Assembly: GCA_964641545.1 (NCBI GenBank)
Contig: CAZXLT010000003.1
Span: 28,497-92,496 of the forward strand
DNA: 64,000 nt
Direction: 5' to 3'
Source of the DNA: CAZXLT01 sp964641545
Lineage (GTDB): Bacteria; Patescibacteriota; Saccharimonadia; Saccharimonadales; AWTP1-31
Of the stretch, positions 42,601 to 49,823 are shown piece after piece. The position numbers were made by a program, and so were the translations under genes. Within the stretch, counting starts at the first letter, position 1. Every line of letters starts with the position of its first letter. The notes below the pieces were generated by a model that searched no databases, had not been told where the DNA came from, and was given only the letters and a program-made list of their open reading frames with translations.

Positions 42601-42849
42601 TTACGAGATTGCAGGCGCTAATTTTGCCAGGTTATAACCCACAACAACTTCTTTGCTGTCGTCTTGCTTGGTAACAACCGTTACTGGCACCGCTAATTGA
42701 CCACTCACAGCCAATGCTTCTTGTTGTCGTTCCGGATGTTCATCCAGATTAACTTCTTCGTAGCTAAAACCCTTGGCACCGAGCCATTTCTTAACCATCA
42801 CACAGTAACCGCAGGTGTTGGTCGTAAAGATAGTAATATTCTTGGGCAT
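42601..42849 (-). CDS. Glutaredoxin/NrdH-like thiol oxidoreductase
   Basis: An 82-aa thioredoxin-fold protein with redox centre TCGYCVMVKKWL, a cis-proline LAVPVTVV and the C-terminal GYN..L block. The CxxC and short size fit the glutaredoxin-like NrdH/YtnI group, reduced by thioredoxin reductase (trxB next door), rather than glutathione. SD AAGGAGAG precedes ATG 42849. It is the first gene of the two-gene unit. Confidence 0.9.
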   Translation of the reverse strand: MPKNITIFTTNTCGYCVMVKKWLGAKGFSYEEVNLDEHPERQQEALAVSGQLAVPVTVVTKQDDSKEVVVGYNLAKLAPAIS

Positions 42850-42898
42850 AGCTCTCTCCTTCTGGCTAATTTTGTATTTTTGTGAGGTTTGTACGATT

Positions 42899-42927
42899 AG
42901 TATATATAGTGCTTATTTTTATTACAA
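42899..42927 (-). promoter_or_regulatory. Promoter of the glutaredoxin-trxB unit
   Basis: TTGTAA (42922-42927), a 17-nt spacer and TATACT (42899-42904) on the minus strand. The leader is about 45 nt and carries SD AAGGAGAG, so this unit is not leaderless. Confidence 0.7.
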
Positions 42928-42937
42928 GACCCCATAT

Positions 42938-42956
42938 ATTGTGTTTTTTACACAAT
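42938..42956 (-). terminator. Hairpin just after the FKBP stop codon
   Basis: A perfect 7-bp stem ATTGTGT/ACACAAT with a 5-nt A loop, directly after the FKBP stop. No T-run follows and the stem is AT-rich, so it is a weak terminator candidate. Confidence 0.4.
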
Positions 42957-43510
42957 TATTCGCCAATTTTCACTAGTTCAATATCGAACACCAGATCAGC
43001 ATTAGCCGGGATATTAGACCCGCTCGGAGGATTTGCTCCATACGCCTGAGCGGCAGGAATTAGCAGTCGCCGCGTTCCTCCAACCTTCATACCAGGAACA
43101 CCTTCTTGCCAACCCTGGATGACATTACTAAGTGGAAACGTAGCAGGCTGTCCGCTATCTTTTGAGCTTTGGAATATTATTCCTGTAGCTGCAACAGCGC
43201 CAGTATAGTGAGCGGTCACAGTGTCACCCGGCTTTACTTCATCGCCGTCGCCTTCTTTTTGGTCGATCTTCTCTAGTGCCTCAATTTTTTGAATGGGATC
43301 AAACCCGTTTAATTTTGTGCCTTCCAAACTATTCTCCTTTTTTGTACTTTCGGTTGTTGGATTCTCAGTTGTCAGCTCTTTTGCTTGCTTAGCTGCTTGA
43401 TTATCTTTGTGCATCTGCCATACTACGAGCCCACTAAAACCTACTGAGGTCAGTAAGAACAATACTGCACCAGTAAATGCTGCTACCCTATGAACTTTAG
43501 ATGTTGCCAA
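42956..43510 (-). CDS. FKBP-type peptidyl-prolyl cis-trans isomerase, membrane-anchored
   Basis: The 184-aa protein has an N-terminal membrane segment (about 9-31), a charged linker, then a C-terminal FKBP domain (about 88-183), with HYTGAVAATGIIFQSS, FPLSNVIQGWQEGVPGMKVGGTRRLLIPAAQAYG and the final DLVFDIELV. It should speed proline isomerisation in secreted or surface proteins. The start is TTG 43510, preceded 6 nt upstream by a strong AAGGAGG. Confidence 0.92.
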   Translation of the reverse strand: MATSKVHRVAAFTGAVLFLLTSVGFSGLVVWQMHKDNQAAKQAKELTTENPTTESTKKENSLEGTKLNGFDPIQKIEALEKIDQKEGDGDEVKPGDTVTAHYTGAVAATGIIFQSSKDSGQPATFPLSNVIQGWQEGVPGMKVGGTRRLLIPAAQAYGANPPSGSNIPANADLVFDIELVKIGE

Positions 43511-43558
43511 AACCCTCCTCCTTAGGTCTGTTAGTATAACGCAGTTCGTGAATTGCGG

Positions 43559-44935
43559 CTACCCATTGCCGCGATGTAGAGTGACAGGTTTTTGAGCAGC
43601 CGAAGCAACGACATCGGTTACTAAGTGCTCAGGCACATTACGCCAAAACACCGTCCAATTACTGCCGTCAGGACCTGTTGCTCTTTGGTAATTATCTGCA
43701 ATGTCCCGGTAGTTACTGTTATACGGATTATCAGGAGCTGCTCGCCAAAAAAGTCCGTGTTCCCTTGCAGCATCTTCTATAATTTGCCGAGCAACACCAC
43801 GACCGCGCGCCCGTGCTGCAACTGCAAGCTTGTCCATATACAAAACCTTGGCTTTTCCTAGCGGTTCAGAGTCGGGTTGCGTAAATATTCCTACTCCAGC
43901 ATAGTCCTGCGGCGTTATGACAATTTTTGCGATATTCTGTGTCTCAAAATAGTCTGCAGGTAAGCTGGCCTGGAAGACATCTTCGATCATTTTTCTTAGC
44001 CTTTGTTTGCTAACCGGGAAATCATGCCCGGGAGATACTTCATAGCTTGCCAGCTCTGCCTCGGCGGTTAACATCGTACCGTAGCCTTCATGGGTGAATA
44101 ACTCTTGGATCAGCTCGGGACCAACCATAACTACATCGTTCACCGCACGATGCGCGATAAGGTCAAAGGCTTCGTCCACTTTTTTGCGCATACCGCCATC
44201 AAGCACAAGCGTTCCTTTGTTTTCCATTTCCGAGCGCAAGCTCGGCGTAAGATACGGTATTAAACCACGAAAGGTGTCAAAAACACCCCCAGTTGGGGTA
44301 ATTGCCAAGTATTTTAGTGGCGCCAAACTTTCAACAACTGCTGCTGCTGCATCGTCACCATTAACGTTTAGCGTACGTCCACCTTCATCACGACCGAGAC
44401 AACTGATTATTGGGATTGTTCCGCTCGCTGCAATGGAAGCGATTTTGCGGTAATCAACATTGATAACCCTTCCAACTTCGCCATACGAAGAACGATCCAG
44501 GTCGGTTGCACTAATAATTCCACTAAACGGGACTGCTGCTGCACCATATTGACGTATCCTGCTTGCAAGCGACTTTCCGACGCCTTCCATAACGTCTTCG
44601 ATAACCGGGATAGCCTCTTCAGGCGTAACGCGCAGCCCGTCAACAAATTTCGACTCAATACCTGCCTCGTCGTACGCACGACTTATCTGACTACCACCGC
44701 CATGTACAACAACGAGTGGGTATCCCAGCCGCCTTAAGTACCCAGCACTGTGTGCAAAATGGTCAAGCTGACTAGGATCATCGACAATTCCTCCGCCTAC
44801 CTTTGCCACAGCAAAGCCTGCAGGTCCTCGCTCATCCAACGCAGCATCAAAGACGGTCATGTTGTGATGTGCGCCTGGTGCAACGCTAGCTAGGTCCCTT
44901 CTGACAGCAATCACCGCAGGGTCAAATTCTCTCAT
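43559..44935 (-). CDS. Acetylglutamate kinase-like domain fused to a GNAT (NAGS-type) acetyltransferase domain
   Basis: The 458-aa protein has an amino-acid kinase domain (about 20-310) with KVGGGIVDD, VVVHGGGSQISRAYDE and CLGRDEGGRTLNVNGDDAAAAV, matching N-acetylglutamate kinase. A C-terminal GNAT domain (about 340-450), with VLYMDKLAVAARARGRGVARQI as the acetyl-CoA loop, is related to the vertebrate-type NAGS/NAT (DUF619) domain. Such fusions are known for arginine synthesis in Xanthomonas and in eukaryotes. No other arginine genes occur here, so the substrate may differ. TAAAAT (44942-44947) ends 6 nt before ATG 44935. Confidence 0.85.
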   Translation of the reverse strand: MREFDPAVIAVRRDLASVAPGAHHNMTVFDAALDERGPAGFAVAKVGGGIVDDPSQLDHFAHSAGYLRRLGYPLVVVHGGGSQISRAYDEAGIESKFVDGLRVTPEEAIPVIEDVMEGVGKSLASRIRQYGAAAVPFSGIISATDLDRSSYGEVGRVINVDYRKIASIAASGTIPIISCLGRDEGGRTLNVNGDDAAAAVVESLAPLKYLAITPTGGVFDTFRGLIPYLTPSLRSEMENKGTLVLDGGMRKKVDEAFDLIAHRAVNDVVMVGPELIQELFTHEGYGTMLTAEAELASYEVSPGHDFPVSKQRLRKMIEDVFQASLPADYFETQNIAKIVITPQDYAGVGIFTQPDSEPLGKAKVLYMDKLAVAARARGRGVARQIIEDAAREHGLFWRAAPDNPYNSNYRDIADNYQRATGPDGSNWTVFWRNVPEHLVTDVVASAAQKPVTLHRGNG

Positions 44936-44941
44936 AAGTAT

Positions 44942-44947
44942 ATTTTA
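44942..44947 (-). promoter_or_regulatory. -10 box (TAAAAT) of the acetylglutamate kinase fusion gene
   Basis: It ends exactly 6 nt before ATG 44935, with no Shine-Dalgarno. Confidence 0.45.
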
Positions 44948-44977
44948 CCACTTTTATAAGGTTTTGCCAAGTATTGC

Positions 44978-45430
44978 CTACAATTTTATTGGGGTTGTTG
45001 GCCATCCATGCGACAGGCTGTGAATAATGGCTTTTTGGAGTGTCGGTGTCCTAAACGGCAAGCTGCCAAGTGCGTTAACTTCTGCCCAAAGTGGTGTGTG
45101 TACGTTTATGCCAATGCGATTCATAAAACCTTCCTCGCTCATTGTCTGAATTTCAATTTTGTCATGCGGCGCTACGTTACACAAAAAAATGTATTGGTCA
45201 TTGAAGTCGGCACTATGGTGTTCCTCGATAAATACCATTCGTGCGGCAGTAACAGTTAGCCCAGTTTCTTCTTTGACTTCTCGTACCAACGCCTGCTCAG
45301 GGGTCTCTCCATCGTTCAGACGTCCGCCAACAAGCGTAAAGTACTTGCTATTGTACTTGTCCCTGTGCATCACAAGGCATTTGTCATCTTCAATAATAAT
45401 AGCTCGAGCCGCTTTGCCTGTTTTTCCCAT
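44978..45430 (-). CDS. Nudix hydrolase
   Basis: The 150-aa protein carries a canonical Nudix box, GGRLNDGETPEQALVREVKEETGL (Gx5Ex7REUXEEXGU), flanked by the typical beta strands; it hydrolyses a nucleoside diphosphate-X compound, possibly housecleaning. Substrate unknown. ATG 45430 (MGKTGKAARAI) is preferred, since TATACT ends 9 nt before it; ATG 45439 abuts the box. The gene starts 19 nt after the ABC transporter stop. Confidence 0.87.
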   Translation of the reverse strand: MGKTGKAARAIIIEDDKCLVMHRDKYNSKYFTLVGGRLNDGETPEQALVREVKEETGLTVTAARMVFIEEHHSADFNDQYIFLCNVAPHDKIEIQTMSEEGFMNRIGINVHTPLWAEVNALGSLPFRTPTLQKAIIHSLSHGWPTTPIKL

Positions 45431-45439
45431 TGTGCGCAT

Positions 45440-45445
45440 AGTATA
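45440..45445 (-). promoter_or_regulatory. -10 box (TATACT) of the Nudix gene
   Basis: It ends 9 nt before ATG 45430, favouring that start codon over ATG 45439. Confidence 0.4.
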
Positions 45446-45449
45446 CACC

Positions 45450-47216
45450 CTAGCCTGCAATCTCAAATGCCTTGAGTTTGGTGTCTGCCATTTTACCTTT
45501 ACCTTGCTGAAGGTCTAATAATTGAGCGTAGATACCACCGGATTTACTTAGTTGTTGAGGCGAACCTACCTCATCGACCTTACCATTTTTTAAGGTCACA
45601 ATTTGATCAACATGCTGTATCGTACTGAGTCTGTGCGCAATAATAATTGTTGTACGCCCCTTCATGAGGCGCTGCAAGGCTTGTTGAACCATCTGTTCGC
45701 TTTTGCTGTCTAGGCTACTCGTTGCTTCATCTAAAATTAAGATCGGCGCATCTTTTAACAGCGCCCTGGCTATTGCGATGCGCTGCTTTTGCCCGCCGCT
45801 CAATTTTAGCCCACGCTCGCCAATTTCAGTGTCATACCCTTTATCAAACTTATTGATGAACTCATGTGCATTTGCTGCCTTTGCTGCCGCAACAATCTGC
45901 GCTTTAGTGGCGTTCTGATTCGCGTAACAGATGTTTTCCCTAATCGTACCACTAAAAAGAGCCGGATCCTGAAAGACAACACCAATGTTAGAGCGTAGGC
46001 TGTGCTGCGTCACATGCTGTATGTCTTGACCATCAATCACAATAGATCCATTCTGCGGTTCGTAAAGACGGAGCAACAAGTTAGTTAATGTTGTCTTGCC
46101 TTCACCACTTTCACCAACCAGCGCAACTTTAGCATTTGCAGGTATAGTAAAACTAATATCACGTACGACCGGTTTTTTATCATATGAAAAACCAACGTTA
46201 TGAAAGCTTATTTCTCCACTGGTTATCTTCAAGTTTGCAGCTCCAGGCTGGTCAACGATGCTAGATTTTTTCTGCATAACTGCGAAGTAATCCTTGCTGT
46301 CTGCAACAGCACGTTGCGTGCTGTCAACCAAAAAACTTATTGTGAATATTGGAATTCTAATCTGTTGTGCGTACAGGATAAGTGCAACAGCCTGGCCGGG
46401 CGTAAGATACCCTTTCACTGCCGTCACAAAAACATACAAATACACACCAAGGAATATTATGTTTAACAGCAGCCGACGGTTGACATCCCGAGTATGCCAA
46501 AATTTGCTTTGCGGCACATTTATTGCGACAGCTTTTTGCGTGTAGTGAGTAAAAAGTGACAGCTCATGTTTTTCTTGCAGAAAGCTCTTAATGACTTTGA
46601 TCTGTCCGATCGCCTCCGTAAACCTACCGTTAGCGATATCATAGTTTGTATTCTTTTTTGCTTGATAGTCTTGCCACTTGTCACTACTGCGTATTGTTAG
46701 CCAAATGTACAGGGGATAGAGTGCTAGCAGCATGAGTCCCACAGGAACGCTATAGTAAAACACAAAGCCCAATGCAAAAATAGTACTAAAAATAAACTGC
46801 ATAAAATTATTGCTAAACATCTGCACGAAATTACTGATTTGTAGAACAGAACGGTTTAGCCGATTAATTATCTTCCCCGTGAGTTCAGTATCGAAATATG
46901 CTTGTGGCAATGTGAGTAGTTGCTCGAAGTAGCTAACTGCTAACTTTTTATTTAGCCGAGCAGATAGTTGGTCACCAAGATAGCCGTTAGCATTGTTTAA
47001 AAAATTGCCTAGTACATCCATTAAAAAAATCAGACATGCTAAAACGACTACGAATGAAACGCGTCCGCTCGTGGATCGGATTTCGTCAATAGCCCAGCCA
47101 GAAAAAAGAGGAAGTAAAACCTGCGTTAAACTTACGAATATGGTTAACACCGATATTCCGACGTAGTAACGCCACAGTGACTTTGTAAAAACGATGATGC
47201 GCCAAATGTGTTTCAT
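45450..47216 (-). CDS. ABC transporter, fused permease and ATPase (MsbA/multidrug exporter type)
   Basis: The 588-aa half-transporter has six membrane helices (about 15-310) followed by an ATPase with Walker A GESGEGKTTL, the Q-loop, the signature LSGGQKQR, Walker B ILILDEATSSLD and the H-loop AHRLST. It should dimerise and export a lipid, peptide or drug. TAGAAT ends 9 nt before ATG 47216. A sugar transferase gene lies 20 nt upstream, hinting at, but not proving, export of a glycolipid intermediate. Confidence 0.93.
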   Translation of the reverse strand: MKHIWRIIVFTKSLWRYYVGISVLTIFVSLTQVLLPLFSGWAIDEIRSTSGRVSFVVVLACLIFLMDVLGNFLNNANGYLGDQLSARLNKKLAVSYFEQLLTLPQAYFDTELTGKIINRLNRSVLQISNFVQMFSNNFMQFIFSTIFALGFVFYYSVPVGLMLLALYPLYIWLTIRSSDKWQDYQAKKNTNYDIANGRFTEAIGQIKVIKSFLQEKHELSLFTHYTQKAVAINVPQSKFWHTRDVNRRLLLNIIFLGVYLYVFVTAVKGYLTPGQAVALILYAQQIRIPIFTISFLVDSTQRAVADSKDYFAVMQKKSSIVDQPGAANLKITSGEISFHNVGFSYDKKPVVRDISFTIPANAKVALVGESGEGKTTLTNLLLRLYEPQNGSIVIDGQDIQHVTQHSLRSNIGVVFQDPALFSGTIRENICYANQNATKAQIVAAAKAANAHEFINKFDKGYDTEIGERGLKLSGGQKQRIAIARALLKDAPILILDEATSSLDSKSEQMVQQALQRLMKGRTTIIIAHRLSTIQHVDQIVTLKNGKVDEVGSPQQLSKSGGIYAQLLDLQQGKGKMADTKLKAFEIAG

Positions 47217-47225
47217 GCCATGTTA

Positions 47226-47231
47226 ATTCTA
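47226..47231 (-). promoter_or_regulatory. -10 box (TAGAAT) of the ABC transporter gene
   Basis: It ends 9 nt before ATG 47216 and overlaps the end region of the sugar transferase gene. Confidence 0.4.
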
Positions 47232-47236
47232 TCTTA

Positions 47237-48025
47237 CTAAGGACGAGGTTCGATAGCTTTTCGATATCTCAGCAAGTGGTGACCCAGACCGGCAATAATA
47301 TTAATTGGCGCAGCTGCTAGTACACGAAGATCCTCTTGCAAACTTGCACGCTCATGGCTTTCAATATCTAAGCGAAGAACTCTACGAATTATTTCACGGG
47401 AGTCGAGGTGCCCGCGAGGGGCGTTACGATGATAAAAGTTTGTACCAGCACTCACTAAACCTTTCTTTTCAGAATAAGGACCGCTGAACCACTCATTAAA
47501 CAAAATCGGATCGGCAACAAGCCGTGAGACGAGCACTGGATCAATCTGAGATCGAGCTCCTACTAGCGACTCGCGACCGAGAATGACCGGCAAAAACTGA
47601 ATTGCCTCATCAAGACCCAGGATACGTAGCGCATTACCAACCGGTGACGCTTCAGCCTGTACTAACCCATGCTGTCGGGCAGCAATACTATCGTATTCAT
47701 CCCACAGATTCAGTTCGCTAAGATGTTCAAGCCATTGTTGATTATCAATTCCAAAATCAAAGTAGTCTTGCAGCAATCCAGGAACGGGAATCGCTAGCTC
47801 ATTTCCCTCGCCAAGTGTTCTGAACTTCGTTACAACAAAATGACCAAAACGATCTTGCCGACGCTTTTGATGAAACAAAATGTTATTCGGACCATGTTCG
47901 ACAGCCGATACAATGCCCACCCCAGCAGCAGGTATAGAGGCAGCTAGACCTAGTAGTGTTCCACCAAACAAGTCTAGCCCGCGTTTTAAAGCACTGCCCG
48001 GATAGGACGAAGCTGTTTCGCTCAG
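47237..48025 (-). CDS. Divergent bacterial sugar transferase (PglC/WbaP-like)
   Basis: This 262-aa protein has the pattern of a polyprenyl-phosphate phosphoglycosyltransferase. It has a membrane re-entrant helix (SALKRGLDLFGGTLLGLAAS), the NNILFHQKRRQDRFGHFVVTKFRTL block (family pattern PVFYRQxRxGxxGxxFxxxKFRSM) and LDEAIQFLPVILGRESLVGARSQ (family DELPQLxNVLxGDMSLVGPRP). The usual catalytic Asp-Glu pair is not clear. There is no ATG in frame: CTG 48025 (or ATT 48028) follows SD AAGGAG with 6 nt spacing and adds 18 residues typical of the family; TTG 47971 is the only conventional start. It would attach a sugar phosphate to undecaprenyl phosphate. Confidence 0.78.
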   Translation of the reverse strand: MSETASSYPGSALKRGLDLFGGTLLGLAASIPAAGVGIVSAVEHGPNNILFHQKRRQDRFGHFVVTKFRTLGEGNELAIPVPGLLQDYFDFGIDNQQWLEHLSELNLWDEYDSIAARQHGLVQAEASPVGNALRILGLDEAIQFLPVILGRESLVGARSQIDPVLVSRLVADPILFNEWFSGPYSEKKGLVSAGTNFYHRNAPRGHLDSREIIRRVLRLDIESHERASLQEDLRVLAAAPINIIAGLGHHLLRYRKAIEPRP

Positions 48026-48083
48026 AATAAACTCCTTAAAAGTATCTCGACGACTATACCATCAATGATGTACACGGTAAAGT

Positions 48084-49823
48084 TTACCAGCCACCTCCGC
48101 CACCACCTCCGCCACCACCGCCAGAGAAGCCGCCGCCACCAAAACCGCTACTTCCACTACTGCTGGGCGCACTAAAGTTAGTGTTCATAGCCGTGAATGA
48201 GTTATTGAGACTTGAAGCTAAATACACGCTATTAAAACTCGACCAATTACCTCTATACCACTCGGGAGGTGTTGTGTAGATATCCTCGAATTGCTTTGCC
48301 CAAGTCTTTTCAACCCCGAGCACAATCGCAAACGGCAAGAGCTTTTCAAAAAGTTCCACTGTTTTCTTAGGTTCGCTTGGTTTAGGCACATACTTAGCAT
48401 CCGCGCTTTGCAGCATTGCAATGCGATCTTTTTCTGCAACGTTTAGGAACAGCTTCAAACCTTCAATCGATTCCTTTGCAGCTACACCTTTGGCGCTACG
48501 CTTAGTCATCAATGCTGCAAACAAACCAACCAATGCCGAGCTCAGTAGCAAGCCTACGGTCAGCCAAGACCGAATGAACCAGGCACCAAAAAAGAGTACA
48601 GCGGCTACAACATACATTCTGCTGCCAGCTTTGGTCGGGTCTCCATCGAAATAGCCCGCGGTCGTTAGATTCGCAGGCACATCTTTCTGTAGTTTTGTGA
48701 TGACTTTATAGAATGAGTTCTTAAGACTCGTAAACTCAACTACAGCCCCCGAACTTAGTGAGGAGAATATGCCATTAATAATCGCTTTTTCGTATTCGTT
48801 AAGCTGCGAAATATCACTCTTTAGCAACTTTAATGAGTAGTTGGTCTTATCTTTTAGGATTTTTTTCTGTTTTTCCTCTACGATCACAATGTATCCACGG
48901 ACTGCTAGATCAATAATAGTAGCCGAGACATCCTTTGTGTCGATTCGGTAATCATAGATCATACCAGCCTCGAGAGGAGATAGTTTATTCGGTGGAGAAT
49001 ATTCGGGCACAACAACGCCTCGCCCTGCTCTATCTTTGCCAAATTTTAACCAACGCTTGAATGCCCACCCGCCAAACAGAAGTGGCGGTAGAAAAACACC
49101 AAGAAGTATATGTAAATTATCTTTTAGATTATCAAGTAGGGTTGGTGGGTTAAAATAACCTTTCTTAAACCCTGTAACGATAGTGAGTGCTTGGCGTGCA
49201 GACAGCCCACCATTTGTTCGCGCTGCAACCTTTCCATCCTCCATGCTGATTGCACAGTTTTGGATTACTGCGCCAAAAGCGCCGGTATAGCAGGCTACGT
49301 TGTTGTTCAGCTTGTCATTCGGCGTAGCTAGTGTTACGTCTACTGACGAAAAGGGTTGATTCCATTGGTCGCCGTTAATATCCCAGTACAGTTCGTCGTG
49401 GTTATCATAAAAACTAATGACATTTTGAAGCCTGTACTCAACCTCATAGCTTTGAGGTCCTGTCACTGTCCTATTTGGATCACCGATTTTGAGAACCTCG
49501 TTATCGTTCTCGCCATAGGATGTATATGAAGCTGGTGCGCCACTAGGTGAACGAACGCCCAGCACCTTCAAATGCAAGGATTTACCCTTATACGTTTTGG
49601 GAAGCGACCGGAGAATACCATGATTGTTGTCCGTAAACATCACAGTAAGCGATTCTTTAATAGTCAGCTCACCCTGCGGGTCATTATTTGTCAGAGTATA
49701 GTCGGCATGAAAATTGGTAATCGTAAAGTTGTTAACATCAGCATGAACAGGCTCTACCGAGCCAACAGTCAAAAGAGTCAGTGCTGCAATCAACACCGAA
49801 GCAAGGAGTATGCGCAACTTCAT
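48084..49823 (-). CDS. DUF2207 family membrane protein with glycine-rich C-terminus
   Basis: The 579-aa protein has a signal peptide (about 1-28), an extracytoplasmic DUF2207 domain (about 30-220; ESLTVMFTDNNHGILRSLP), a membrane helix (about 235-255), a cytoplasmic part, two more helices (about 405-450), and ends in GGGGFSGGGGGGGGGGGW. This layout matches the YciQ/DUF2207 family found in Saccharibacteria and actinobacteria, with no firm function. ATG 49823 overlaps the pheT stop by one base, so it is the last gene of the pheS unit. Confidence 0.87.
   Translation of the reverse strand: MKLRILLASVLIAALTLLTVGSVEPVHADVNNFTITNFHADYTLTNNDPQGELTIKESLTVMFTDNNHGILRSLPKTYKGKSLHLKVLGVRSPSGAPASYTSYGENDNEVLKIGDPNRTVTGPQSYEVEYRLQNVISFYDNHDELYWDINGDQWNQPFSSVDVTLATPNDKLNNNVACYTGAFGAVIQNCAISMEDGKVAARTNGGLSARQALTIVTGFKKGYFNPPTLLDNLKDNLHILLGVFLPPLLFGGWAFKRWLKFGKDRAGRGVVVPEYSPPNKLSPLEAGMIYDYRIDTKDVSATIIDLAVRGYIVIVEEKQKKILKDKTNYSLKLLKSDISQLNEYEKAIINGIFSSLSSGAVVEFTSLKNSFYKVITKLQKDVPANLTTAGYFDGDPTKAGSRMYVVAAVLFFGAWFIRSWLTVGLLLSSALVGLFAALMTKRSAKGVAAKESIEGLKLFLNVAEKDRIAMLQSADAKYVPKPSEPKKTVELFEKLLPFAIVLGVEKTWAKQFEDIYTTPPEWYRGNWSSFNSVYLASSLNNSFTAMNTNFSAPSSSGSSGFGGGGFSGGGGGGGGGGGW

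Noticed and set aside
48084..48140. Run of CCACC/GCC triplets resembling a microsatellite
   Set aside because: It encodes the glycine-rich C-terminus of the DUF2207 protein, which is a known feature of the family.
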